DNA of 64,000 nucleotides from Diphasiastrum complanatum (Eukaryota > Streptophyta > Lycopodiopsida > Lycopodiales > Lycopodiaceae): the NCBI GenBank assembly GCA_029204225.1, contig MU831893.1:1-64000 (forward strand), read 5' to 3'. Below, piece after piece: positions 21,954-31,254 of this stretch. Numbering within the stretch: the first letter of the stretch is position 1; each line of letters opens with the position of its first letter. Both the position numbers and the translations under genes were made by a program. Below the pieces are notes generated by a model that saw only the letters and a program-made list of their open reading frames with translations, made no database searches and was not told the DNA's origin.

Positions 21954-23125
21954 TGGTATCAGAGCTGGTTGGCTTCTATTTACAGTAAGTATTCCATTTT
22001 TGGTGATATTTGGATGTTTGATCAAGTTCTAGCATGATTTTGCATTGCTTTGTTGATCAAATCTTACTAACCTTTGTTTTGTGAGTTGAACTTGTGGATC
22101 AAAAGCATATTTCAGGTCTATTGAAGATCAGAGGCTGAAAAGAAACTATTTTGGATCAGATCATAACACCTAATCATTTGTTATTGTGAGGCTTGTGCAT
22201 ATTCAATACTAACAATGTTCTTTTCAATCCTATTGTTGACAATCTCCATTCTTGGATGAACACTCTCCTTAAGTGGATGAAACTTCTCCTTAAGTGGATG
22301 ACAAATGCTCTTTTGAGTGAGTTGTAATTCTCCTAAAGGCTGAGCAAAGCTCCCATTTGGATGAAAGATCCCCTTTTTTGGGTGAACATATTGCAAGCTC
22401 CATTGTGAAGAGCATATTGTAAAGATTGTCATCAATTTTGGCATAAATTTTGGTGTACTTTGTTGAGCATGTAAGTAACTCTCCTTATGTAATTTGATTG
22501 GAGCATTTGCTGGAAGGTGTTAACCATTATGCAAGTGTGTTTTCAGGTTCTTAACAGGTTGAGGAACATTCTCATGTGAAGTGATCTTAGATCTACATCT
22601 AAACACCAAGATTTGACAAGATAGTGAAGCTAGTCTTGTGATTCACTAAGTGTGCTCATTCATTCACCTCTAAATCTTGTATTTATCACTTGCTGGAGTT
22701 TATAAACTTTTAGAAGTGTGGTTTACATGTGGTTTTACAGGTTGAATCAATATCTTAGTGTGTTGATCATATGTTGATCAAGTTTGTTCATTACTAGGTA
22801 ATCTTGGCATCCTAGTTTTGGGTATTTTCTAAGAATGCAAGTAACTCTTCACACCATAACTTGATTTGGTCACTTGCTGGAAAGTTTGAGAGCTTAAGCA
22901 AGAGTGTGTTCAGGTTGGTTTGATTTTGTAATCCATTCTTAGTGTGTGCAAAGTGTTGCATGTGTTTCAATCTTCCTTTCTATGCTTGGGAACCATCTAG
23001 GTTCAAGATAGAAGTGTTTTAGGGTCCTAAATCTTCATAGATCTCTTTATCTATCATTTGTTGAGAGAAAAGTGAGTGCTAAGTGCTTTAGGACAGAACC
23101 TAAAAGTTGAAGAAACATTAGAATC
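21954..23125 (+). promoter_or_regulatory. A1 primer site and long untranslated leader
   Basis: The initiator Met primer site (21954-21965) is followed by 1.16 kb without a long sense frame. Near 22471, 22685 and 22838-22911 there are three imperfect repeats with a GTAAGTAACTCT or equivalent start, a CACTTGCTGGA core and a TTTTCAG-G or TGTTCAG-G end. An antisense frame rich in HPLKE repeats (22181-22444) is shared with A2 and A3, where it is 108 codons long. Confidence 0.7.
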
Positions 23126-25816
23126 ATGGCTTCCAATGGTGGGATCATGCTAGAGTCTAGTGAAAGGTTGAGTTCATCAAACTACTCTACTTGGAAAGTG
23201 AGGATGGAGTCCTTACTTGAGTTGAATGAACTCATGGACATAGTTGCAGAAATTGAAGAGAGACCTCTCACACTTCAAGAGCAACAAAGGTTTGATAAGA
23301 AGGCCAAAAGGGCTCATAGACTTGCTTATTCTAGATCTACTTCTAGATCTAAAGAAGCTTTTCAACTTGTGCATTCTGATATTCATTCTTCTAGTACAAC
23401 TAGCAATGGTGGGGCAAAGATGTATGCAACTTTCATTGATGACTTTAGTAGGTATACTTGGATCTATCTTCTTAAAAGTAAGGATGAAGTGTTTGCTGCA
23501 TTTGTCAAGTTCAAGAATGAAATGGAAAACCAATTCAATACAAAGATCAAATGCTTAAGATCTGATAATGGAGGGGAATACACCTCAAATAGGTTCAAAG
23601 ACTTTTGTATAGCACATGGGATTAAGAGGGAGATGTCTAGTCCTAGGACTTCACAACAGAATGGAGTGGCCGAGAGGAAGAATAGAACCCTTTGTGAATG
23701 TGCCAAGGCAATGAGACTACATGCTAATCTTGCTAAGTCTTTTTGGGGGGAAGCTTTAGCATGTGCTAACTATCTATGTAATAGATGGACAAGTGCTTCC
23801 TTGGATGGTAAAACTCCTCATGAGGTTCTTTATGGTAGAAGGCCGAGTGTCAAGCATTGTAGGATCTTTGGATGTACATGTTTTGTCAATATCACACTTG
23901 ATGATAGAACTAAAGAAGATCCTTCATCAAAGAAGGGTGTGTTTGTTGGCTATAGTGAAGTAAGCAAGGCTTACAAAGTGTACATTCCTTCTACAAAGAA
24001 AGTTGTCATAAGTAGGGATGTCATCTTTCATGAAGAGAATGTTTCCAATGTTGTTGATGTTGATGTTGATGTGCCTACTAATCATCATGATGTGCAAGAT
24101 GTCTTGGATGAAGATGGAGATGCCACTCCAAAGCAAACTTCAAGGAAGACTCAAAGGCAAAGGGCTAAGCCATCAAGGCTAACCTATGATGAAAAAGGAA
24201 AGCAAGTGGTGGACAACTCTAACTTTGCTTTTCTTACCTCTTTTGATGAACCAACTTGTGTAGGTGAAGCAATTCAAAAGAAGGAATGGATCCAAGCCAT
24301 GGATCATGAGCATCAAGCACTCATCAAAAGCAACACATGGAGGTTGGTAAAGCTTCCAAAGGACAAGAAGGCAATTGGTTGTAAGTGGATCTTCAAGATC
24401 AAGACAAATCAAGATGGATCAATCAACAAGTACAAGGCAAGGTTGGTGGCAAAGGGGTATGCTCAAGAATATGGTATTGACTATGATGAGACCTTTGCAC
24501 CCGTGGCAAAGATGGTAACTATTCGAATCCTAATCTCTCTTGCAACTCTTTATGATTGGGATATGTGGCAAATGGATGTTACTAATGCCTTCTTGAATGG
24601 TGATCTTGAAGAAGATATTTACATGGAGCAACCCGAGGGCTATGTTTCACATGATGAGCCTAATCATGTGTGCTATCTCCAAAAGAGTTTGTATGGGCTA
24701 AAGCAAGCACCAAGGAGTTGGTATGCTAAGCTCAATTCCTTCTTACTTTCTCAAAACTTTGTTATGAGTGAGTATGATCATTCTCTCTACTTTAGATTGA
24801 ATGAAAATGATATCACTTTACTTTTGATCTATGTTGATGACATTATCTTAAGTGGTGGTAACAATCTAGATATAGATGAAATCAAGATGGCACTCAAAAG
24901 AGAGTTTGAAATTCAAGATCTTGATAAACTTCATTATATCTTAGGAATAGAGATTATTAGAACTTCTAAATCTACATTCATATGTCAAGAAAAGTATGTT
25001 AACTCTATTCTAAAAAGGTTTCATATGGAAGATTGTAAAGTTGTTTCTACTCCTATGGAATCAAATGTAAAGCTAACTACAAGAAGTAATGAAAGATCCT
25101 TCAAGGACATTACTCTCTATAGAAAGCTAATAGGATCTCTTATATGGTTAACCATCACAAGACCTGATCTAAGCTTTGTGGTTGGTAAACTAAGTCAATT
25201 TATGCAAGATCCTAGTGAGGCTCATTGGAAGCTAGGAAAGAGAGTACTTAGATACATCTCGGGATCTAGAGATTTTGGCATCTTGTATGGAGGTACTACA
25301 CCTAACCTTTGTGGATTTTCAGATTCAGATTTTGCAGGTGATCAAATGGATAGGAAGTCAACAAGTGCCTTTGCAATCTATCTTGGAGATGGAGTGGTCT
25401 CATGGCTATCAAAGAAGCAACCAACTATCTCTCTATCTTCTACCGAAGCCGAGTACAAGGCATTAACAACATGCACCAAGGAGATTCTTTGGATCAAGAG
25501 GATGTTATTGGATCTTCACTTGCTGGAACCAGAGAAGACTCCAATCATACTTTGTGATAACCTTTCAGCCCAAAGCTTGGCAAGCAATCCTGTTTTTCAT
25601 GCAAGGAGCAAGCACATTGAGATTGCTCACCATTTTGTGAGAGATCAAGTCATTGCCAAAGAGGTGGAGCTTCAACATGTCTCTTCAAAGGAGTGTGTGG
25701 CTGATATCTTCACCAAACCATTGGGAAAGGACCTATATTTAATGCATAGATCTAATCTTGGAATGTGCTCAAAGACTATGTTGAAACTAGCATCCAATGT
25801 TGAAGAGGGAGTGTGA
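23126..25816 (+). CDS. A1 fused polyprotein: Gag start joined to integrase core, RT, RNase H
   Basis: 896 residues. Residues 1-63 are the Gag N-terminus. At residue 63-64 the frame jumps in phase to the sequence just after the integrase zinc-binding domain (HRLAYSRS). The integrase core keeps D85, D147 and E183, the D-D-35-E spacing. RT has D484 in QMDVTNAFLNG and YVDD at 569-572. RNase H follows with SDSDFAGD near 733-739 and STEAEY. Likely unable to self-package or mature: no zinc knuckle, no DSGA protease. Differences from A2/A3 include S for P before QQNG in the integrase and D for G in QDLGKLHY in the RT. The stop overlaps the 3' LTR start. Confidence 0.93.
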   Translation: MASNGGIMLESSERLSSSNYSTWKVRMESLLELNELMDIVAEIEERPLTLQEQQRFDKKAKRAHRLAYSRSTSRSKEAFQLVHSDIHSSSTTSNGGAKMYATFIDDFSRYTWIYLLKSKDEVFAAFVKFKNEMENQFNTKIKCLRSDNGGEYTSNRFKDFCIAHGIKREMSSPRTSQQNGVAERKNRTLCECAKAMRLHANLAKSFWGEALACANYLCNRWTSASLDGKTPHEVLYGRRPSVKHCRIFGCTCFVNITLDDRTKEDPSSKKGVFVGYSEVSKAYKVYIPSTKKVVISRDVIFHEENVSNVVDVDVDVPTNHHDVQDVLDEDGDATPKQTSRKTQRQRAKPSRLTYDEKGKQVVDNSNFAFLTSFDEPTCVGEAIQKKEWIQAMDHEHQALIKSNTWRLVKLPKDKKAIGCKWIFKIKTNQDGSINKYKARLVAKGYAQEYGIDYDETFAPVAKMVTIRILISLATLYDWDMWQMDVTNAFLNGDLEEDIYMEQPEGYVSHDEPNHVCYLQKSLYGLKQAPRSWYAKLNSFLLSQNFVMSEYDHSLYFRLNENDITLLLIYVDDIILSGGNNLDIDEIKMALKREFEIQDLDKLHYILGIEIIRTSKSTFICQEKYVNSILKRFHMEDCKVVSTPMESNVKLTTRSNERSFKDITLYRKLIGSLIWLTITRPDLSFVVGKLSQFMQDPSEAHWKLGKRVLRYISGSRDFGILYGGTTPNLCGFSDSDFAGDQMDRKSTSAFAIYLGDGVVSWLSKKQPTISLSSTEAEYKALTTCTKEILWIKRMLLDLHLLEPEKTPIILCDNLSAQSLASNPVFHARSKHIEIAHHFVRDQVIAKEVELQHVSSKECVADIFTKPLGKDLYLMHRSNLGMCSKTMLKLASNVEEGV

Positions 25817-26466
25817 AAATTGTCAACATTTCCTAGCTAGTTTGAGGCCTAAATTGGCTAAAATTGTAAATAGTTTTGGTTCTGGAGTTTCACACGTGTG
25901 AACCAGGCCACAATGTTTTTATTTACTGTATTTTTTCAGTATGATGAAGTGTCAAACTTCATACCCTTCAAAATGAGATCATTTTGATGTATTTTGGTCA
26001 TATAAGCCATTTTTAGCTATTTTTCCTATATAGGGAATATCTAGGGTCAAGTACCTTCTAGAGAGAGGAGAGAGAGTCATCTTCCTCATCCATAAATAGT
26101 AGGGAAGTCGTGGAGAACAGGTTGGAGAAACCTTTTGTATGCTTCATTGAGATCAATAGATCATTGTCATTGTTTCTTCCTCCATTGAGAGCATTGTTGT
26201 GTGTATTGTCTTCAAGCTATTGTGTATGATCTTAGGTGCTTTCCAAAAGTGATAGGCTGATGTATTATGGACTGTATAATGCTATTTTGGGCCGCACTTG
26301 ATGTTTATGGAAGTTTCCATTTGTGATAAATGCTTTTTGATCAAGTTCTTTGCATTCTAGGTAGCATAGAATGTGTTGCCAATTCCTAGCTTATGTAGTT
26401 TGGAGTGCAAGCATTCAAGCCAATGATCTTGGAGTTTAGATCCACTTAGGATCTGTATTTTTCACA
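25812..26466 (+). repeat. A1 3' LTR (655 bp)
   Basis: Identical layout to the 5' LTR, with an intact TTCACACGTGTGAA at 25889-25902 and TATA-like ATAAATA at 26092-26098. Its final A plus the duplicated TGG recreates an ATG in phase with element B gag. Confidence 0.95.
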
Positions 26467-28550
26467 TGGCGCCCCTCCATGAAGAGATGGGTGGCCCTTC
26501 TGAACCTACACCAAGAGATGAACCCTTGCCAGAGGCACAACAGGACCTCTTTGAAGTGAAGATGCGGCAATACTTATCAAGCGCAATGACGGCTATGCTT
26601 AGCGAGGTGAAGAAGGATAGAGAAACCGAAAGGAAAGAATGGCAAACATCCTTGCAAGCCATGAATCTTACTCAAATTAACCTTGCTAGAGAAATGAGAG
26701 ACGGGCTAACACAGCTCGAAGCCAGGTTTGTAGAGTTGGAAGCAACTAGGGAGAATGCAGTGGCGCCTCCTCCACAGATACCAAGAGAACCACGAGCGCG
26801 AACCACGGAGGGCCCAAGAAAGACTGCCAAAGTGAAAGCACCACCTACTTTCAAAGGAGAGCGTGACATTCGAGTTGTGGAAGATTGGTTGTTTCACATG
26901 GACCATTACTTCCGTCTAATGAACACTCCTGAGGAAGAAAGAACTGACTTGGCATTAGCATATTTTGAGGGCTACACTACAAATTGGTACCGGATGGCAG
27001 GGATGCATTTTCAAACATGGGACGCATTCAAAGCCGCGTTACGATTGGAGTTCATACCGAAGGATTCACACATGAGATTGAGGACAGAATTATCGGGCCT
27101 CAAACAGAAAGGGTCATTGCGAGAGTACCTCAATAGATTCAGACAGAGTGTATGGGTTATTGAAGATATGTCCGAGGCGGACAAAACTCATTACCTATTG
27201 TCTGGAATGCAATCCTGGACCCGACGTGCGATAGACAGCTACATGCCCCATGATTTCAATTCAACTATTCGAGCGGCTGAAATGGTTTGTGATTATGAGA
27301 GCACATTGGCACCAGCTGCTCCCGCAACCTCAACAAGAGTATTTAGTGGATCCAGACCGAGTCCGAGCTTCTTTTCAAGGGGGGACTCAGCTCCAAATGG
27401 CAACCAAGCCTCGAGTAGCGTGAATAAATTCCCAACAAAAATAGGGTTTGGCAACCAAGGCAACAATGGAGGGAACATGTTCCAGAGAAGAAACAATGTT
27501 GGACCTTCAGCTAGTCACAGCAACAGCTCACCAACAGTGGGCAGTTCCATGCGTTGCTTCAACTGTCATCAGCAAGGTCACTCTTGGAGATCATGCCCCA
27601 AACCATTGAATAAGCAGATCATGGCTGCCATTGAAGGATTTGATAGGATGGAGAGAGAGGCATTTGATCAAGAAGATGGTGAACAAGATGATGAAGAGGA
27701 CCCAGAAACGGATTTGACGGAGTCTGACCTGAATGCCTTGCAACAGATAAGGGCACTTGCGGCTTATCGTGAACATCTTATGGCGACTCCTGCGAGAGGA
27801 TCCAAGTTATTGTACCTGAAAGGCTGTATTCAAGGTAGGATCATTTACTTCATGGTAGACCTGGGGGCGTCACATAACTACTTGTCAGAAAAACTGACAG
27901 GAGAATTGGACATCCAATGTGAAGAAAATGTGACTCCTATTTGTGTGGAGACCGCGAAAGGTACAATGACCACTTGTAGATTGGCAACCAACTTACCAAT
28001 CTCTCTGGGAGCCTGGAAGAATCGACTAACGTTCACAATCTTGAAGATGGATGCCTTCGACGCTATTTTGGGATTAAGCTGGTTTAACGAACATGTGGTG
28101 GCCTTCTTGGCAAAAGGGGTTAGCCTTGTGTTATTATATAATGGCAGGAGACCTTGTGTCGTCAGAGCTATGCCAGGGGACCAACTAGAAAAGAACGACA
28201 CAAATGAACCTGAGCCAACCATTCCTCCCAATCTCATTCACCTATTTAACGAAGGACAAACAACAGTGACAGACCAGCTGACACGGGAACAAATGGAGCC
28301 AAAATTGCCTATAGTCTCTACATCAAAGGTGAATTCAAGTGCCGATGCAGAGCTCAAGGAGCTCACCTTGTGTGACCAAGCGAAAACTCACTTTTTTAAT
28401 GAAAGACATCCAACAGTGACAAACCAGCTGACGCGAGGTCAAATGGAGCCAACATTGCCTGCAGTTTCTACGTCAAAGGTGAATCTAAGTGCCGATGCAG
28501 AGCTCAAGGAGCTCAACCTGGACGACCAAACTAAATATCTAGAGTCCTAG
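26466..28550 (+). CDS. element B Gag-protease, C-terminal 694 codons
   Basis: Continuation of gag from codon 44 of the original frame; the ATG at 26466 is rebuilt at the A1 border. Using this ATG as residue 1: a gypsy-type retrotransposon Gag domain at about 128-275 (WLFHMDHYF, FEGYTTNWY, LREYLNRFRQ), a CCHC knuckle CFNCHQQGHSWRSC from 364, an acidic linker, and a retropepsin-like domain from about 450. Its active-site motif reads VDLGAS, with leucine where the family has T or S, so cleavage activity is doubtful. The tail has two tandem 50-residue repeats (28245-28394 and 28395-28544). No RT follows. The frame is fully open. Confidence 0.85.
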   Translation: MAPLHEEMGGPSEPTPRDEPLPEAQQDLFEVKMRQYLSSAMTAMLSEVKKDRETERKEWQTSLQAMNLTQINLAREMRDGLTQLEARFVELEATRENAVAPPPQIPREPRARTTEGPRKTAKVKAPPTFKGERDIRVVEDWLFHMDHYFRLMNTPEEERTDLALAYFEGYTTNWYRMAGMHFQTWDAFKAALRLEFIPKDSHMRLRTELSGLKQKGSLREYLNRFRQSVWVIEDMSEADKTHYLLSGMQSWTRRAIDSYMPHDFNSTIRAAEMVCDYESTLAPAAPATSTRVFSGSRPSPSFFSRGDSAPNGNQASSSVNKFPTKIGFGNQGNNGGNMFQRRNNVGPSASHSNSSPTVGSSMRCFNCHQQGHSWRSCPKPLNKQIMAAIEGFDRMEREAFDQEDGEQDDEEDPETDLTESDLNALQQIRALAAYREHLMATPARGSKLLYLKGCIQGRIIYFMVDLGASHNYLSEKLTGELDIQCEENVTPICVETAKGTMTTCRLATNLPISLGAWKNRLTFTILKMDAFDAILGLSWFNEHVVAFLAKGVSLVLLYNGRRPCVVRAMPGDQLEKNDTNEPEPTIPPNLIHLFNEGQTTVTDQLTREQMEPKLPIVSTSKVNSSADAELKELTLCDQAKTHFFNERHPTVTNQLTRGQMEPTLPAVSTSKVNLSADAELKELNLDDQTKYLES

Positions 28551-28917
28551 GGGACTCATCCAGATGTGCGACGACAATGACATATCTGAGGCTTAAGGGA
28601 GCCGTGAGTACCTTTTTCTTTCATGCTAATAAAGTAAGCCGCATTTCTCATTGAGGAGTGAGCTTCAGTTTGATGTCTAAGTGCAGCAGCTTCACACAGG
28701 TTTTACGTAAGTGAACTAGATCCACACTTTTCCTGTGCTGGGTGTAAAACACAATATCATTACTCTGCTTTACAGTTGGTTTTCTTTGGCCGGTGAATCA
28801 AGCCCGTGCCCTTGTATATGTGACTAAAGTCTGGCCGGTGAATTAAGCCCGTGCCATGAGTCTTAGGTTCTAGTTTGGCCCTGATGAGGACATCAGCTTT
28901 CTCAAACGAGGGGAGGA
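28551..28917 (+). other. element B 3' untranslated interior with conserved stem-loop and polypurine tract
   Basis: No frame. CTGATG-AGGA-CATCAG at 28881-28896 is the counterpart of the family C hairpin. A purine tract ACGAGGGGAGGA ends at the 3' LTR border. Confidence 0.7.
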
Positions 28918-29764
28918 TGTTGTAAAGCTGACTTGGGTGCACCCAGCGTGCCATGTAAGACTCAAAGGGGTGACACTCCCTAAGGTCCCATAGCAAGTTA
29001 GAATGTCAAGGACTGAGCCTCCGACCTGTGGTGAGCCAGTCAAGTAGTCACAAAGTCATGAGCTAGCTCTGGAGCTCAGGTCATGTCCTAGTCAGGAAAG
29101 CAGGTTGATTCGGCCGCCGGGACGGCTCCCGGGACCCATGTCCGGGAGCCAGACTGATTCTGCCAGGCTTGCCAGGCTTAATCAGCAAAATAAAAACTAA
29201 GTCCTAAAAAGCGTGCTTTACCAGAAAGCACTATGTTTCAAACCAGAGGGGGTGCGCCGAATCACAGCAGAACTATAGGGGGAGTCCGGCAGACAGAAAC
29301 TTGGGCAGCTCAACCAGCGCCAGGAATCCAGTCGCCAGGTCTCAGCTCCCTCTACCAGCACGAGCCAGGCACAATGCCCAGCACGTGTTGGTGGCCCCGA
29401 GACCGGTCAGTCTATGTATGAATGTAACCTCTTCCAAATCTAATAAAGTTGGTTGCGTCGCTGGCGCCTAAGGGTCCCTGTCATCGACATGGGGCTTGCC
29501 GCTATGCCAATTGGTCAGTTTGGCGACCACTATGCCTTGGGTTTCATGTGTGGCTTGTCTTTGCCTTTGGTTACCTTTTGGGGACGGATTCTGAGTTGGC
29601 TTTCGGGTTGGTTGGGATTCCAGTTTTCTTAAAGTCTGAATGGTTAAGCTTGTTACGTTTCTGAGTTGGCTTTTATGTAAGTGCATGATGGATGAATGTT
29701 AGACTTAAGCGCGTGTTGGGGAAACCGCTCAAGTCCCAGCGCCCTTTGAGGCGCCGGCGCAACA
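28918..29764 (+). repeat. element B 3' LTR (847 bp)
   Basis: TGTTGTAAAG start, GCGCAACA end, followed by the duplicated CTTAC. It lacks 73 bp directly after AATAAAGTTG relative to the 5' LTR. The GTGCT/AGCAC hairpin is at 29213-29231. Confidence 0.92.
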
Positions 29765-29769
29765 CTTAC

Positions 29770-29895
29770 CCACCCGCCACTGCGGGGGGGATGGAGAACA
29801 TTCATGAAAATGCCATCACGACATCGCAAAATTTTTTGTTAATGTCCCCCCCCCCCCCCCCCCCCCCATCCGCCGCGGCGGGTGGGCGACATTTA
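29770..29895. repeat. GC palindromes with a C-run
   Basis: CCACCCGCCACTGCGGGGGGG at the right edge of B is the continuation of the C-run left of B. A second module follows at 29847-29890: a 22-bp C-run, then CATCCGCCGCGGCGGGTGGG. It belongs with the modules at 31540-32017. Confidence 0.75.
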
Positions 29896-30140
29896 CAACA
29901 ATGGGTCTTCTTTAACTTCTCCCCTGTCCACACTACTTAACTTGGAAGATTAGATTTAATGAAAAAGACATGGAGAAAGCAAAAAAAATACCATATTGTA
30001 GGAGCAAAAAAATTTGAAGCAGGTAGCAATTCACTTGATATAAGAAAGCCTAAAAATTTCAAAAGACAATGTAAATAAGCATTGTAGGGGTGTTTATTTA
30101 TGTTTTTTTGCTATTGTCAAGTTCCATAAAGACTTATGGG

Positions 30141-30145
<5 letters not shown>
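29896..30145. other. AT-rich spacer, nothing recognised
   Basis: No frame or repeat structure noted. Confidence 0.5.

Positions 30146-30232
<87 letters not shown>
30146..30232. repeat. (TC)43 microsatellite
   Basis: Uninterrupted TC run just upstream of LTR E. Confidence 0.98.
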
Positions 30233-30233
<1 letters not shown>

Positions 30234-30249
30234 CAACACCTCACAAAAG

Positions 30250-31220
30250 TGTGAAGATTATTAAAATATTATCTTCCTATCTCGAGTTTGGGGTCATGTC
30301 CATGATGATTTCCACTAGATTTCATGTTGTACATATAAGGAGTGTGAATTGAGCACATATCCTTCTAGTGTAGCTCAAATTTGAGTTAGATAGGTTCAAT
30401 TATGATGACATGCAGATGTTTAGATAGCATGCAAAGTCTTACTGTATGCATGCAAGCCACATGCAATCAGTGCATGCAACATGCAAAGTAGTTTCTGTGA
30501 TCTACACATGTCTAGGCAATTTTATGAGTTGACATGCAGTACATGCAACATACATGCATGCAGTTACACATGTGGATCTCTGGTAGGTGAATTAGTTCAG
30601 TTAAGTGGACTTTCCATGCAACTCCACTGTAGGAATTCGAGTCTCTCTCATGTAGGGAATCTTGGGCATGTTTTGCCATATTGTGAATATTGAGATTTTG
30701 GTGTTTTGGACTCATTCTCTCTCTACCCGAGTTTTCTATGTATGATTTTCTCTCTCTACCCGAGAGCAGCCTTTTTTTCCCATACTAAACACTTAGAATT
30801 TTTTCTGACATTCATTTCTCATAGTGAAGAGTTAGATTTTTTCATCAGATGTATGCAATTGTGCTCTTGCCTTAGATTTTTCAAGCATACTGTTCTTTGA
30901 TCAATCTTGTGCAATCACAACACCTCAGTAAGATCCTGTAGGGTGTGTGGTGAAGTTCACACATGCTAAAAACTTCACATGGTATCAGAGCTTCATGCTT
31001 TGAAGAGGTGAGGGTGTATACATCAGATCATCAGTGTTTTTGCTTGCAAGAACTTGGATTTTGGAGAAGGATTCAAACTCACTGAGAAACAAGCAATCTG
31101 TGGATCATAAGTGGATCAAATCAAGGTTGATCTGATCCAGCGGAGCTTTGTACGGACCGAGAGCTCACATGTGTGAAATCAGCCCTCATTAATGAGTGCT
31201 TCTTCTCAAGGAATGATCCA
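30250..31220 (+). mobile_element. copia element E, orphan 5' LTR, primer site and gag start
   Basis: The LTR runs 30250-30979 (TGTGAAGATT...AACTTCACA) and is followed directly by primer site TGGTATCAGAGC (30980-30991). After about 200 bp of leader an ATG near 31192 opens a short Gag-like start (MSASSQGMIQ) that stops at once. The rest of the element is absent; TCGCGA modules follow from about 31255. The LTR shares the doubled CTCTCTCTACCCGAG block with LTR D, so D and E are related. It carries nine CATGCA motifs in 30409-30562. No 3' LTR and no target duplication are found. Confidence 0.75.
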
Positions 31221-31254
31221 AATTTGATGTTCTATAGCTTGTTGGATAGGTATT

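Larger units (their letters stand above)
21299..26466 (+). mobile_element. copia element A1 (internally deleted, non-autonomous)
   Basis: Length is 5168 bp, with 655-bp LTRs at both ends (TGTGAAAATTG...TTTTTCACA) and a perfect target duplication TGGCG (21294-21298 and 26467-26471). The order is LTR, Met-tRNA primer site, long leader, one 896-codon frame, polypurine tract GAAGAGGGAG (25802-25811), LTR. The LTRs differ at two positions that I can find, so insertion is recent. Compared with A3 it lacks 1263 bp covering most of Gag, the zinc knuckle, protease and the integrase zinc-binding domain. Confidence 0.95.
19410..29764 (+). mobile_element. element B, gypsy-type Gag-only LTR retrotransposon, split by copia A1
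   Basis: LTRs at 19410-20329 and 28918-29764 begin TGTTGTAAAG and end in ACA. The element is flanked by a perfect 5-bp target duplication, CTTAC (19405-19409 and 29765-29769). Removing A1 and its duplicated TGGCG leaves about 5.2 kb: LTR, Met-tRNA primer site, leader with a stem-loop array, one gag-protease frame, conserved stem-loop, polypurine tract, LTR. No RT, RNase H or integrase motif is present, so it would need another element's polymerase. This matches what is called a TR-GAG element. It landed inside a GC-palindromic locus. Confidence 0.85.

Noticed and set aside
28881-28896. CTGATGA resembling a hammerhead ribozyme core
   Set aside because: The downstream CGAAA and stems I and III are missing; the sequence is explained by a simple hairpin.
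30378-30730. Frames rich in Cys/His in LTR E (30481-30715)
   Set aside because: They arise from the CATGCA repeats.
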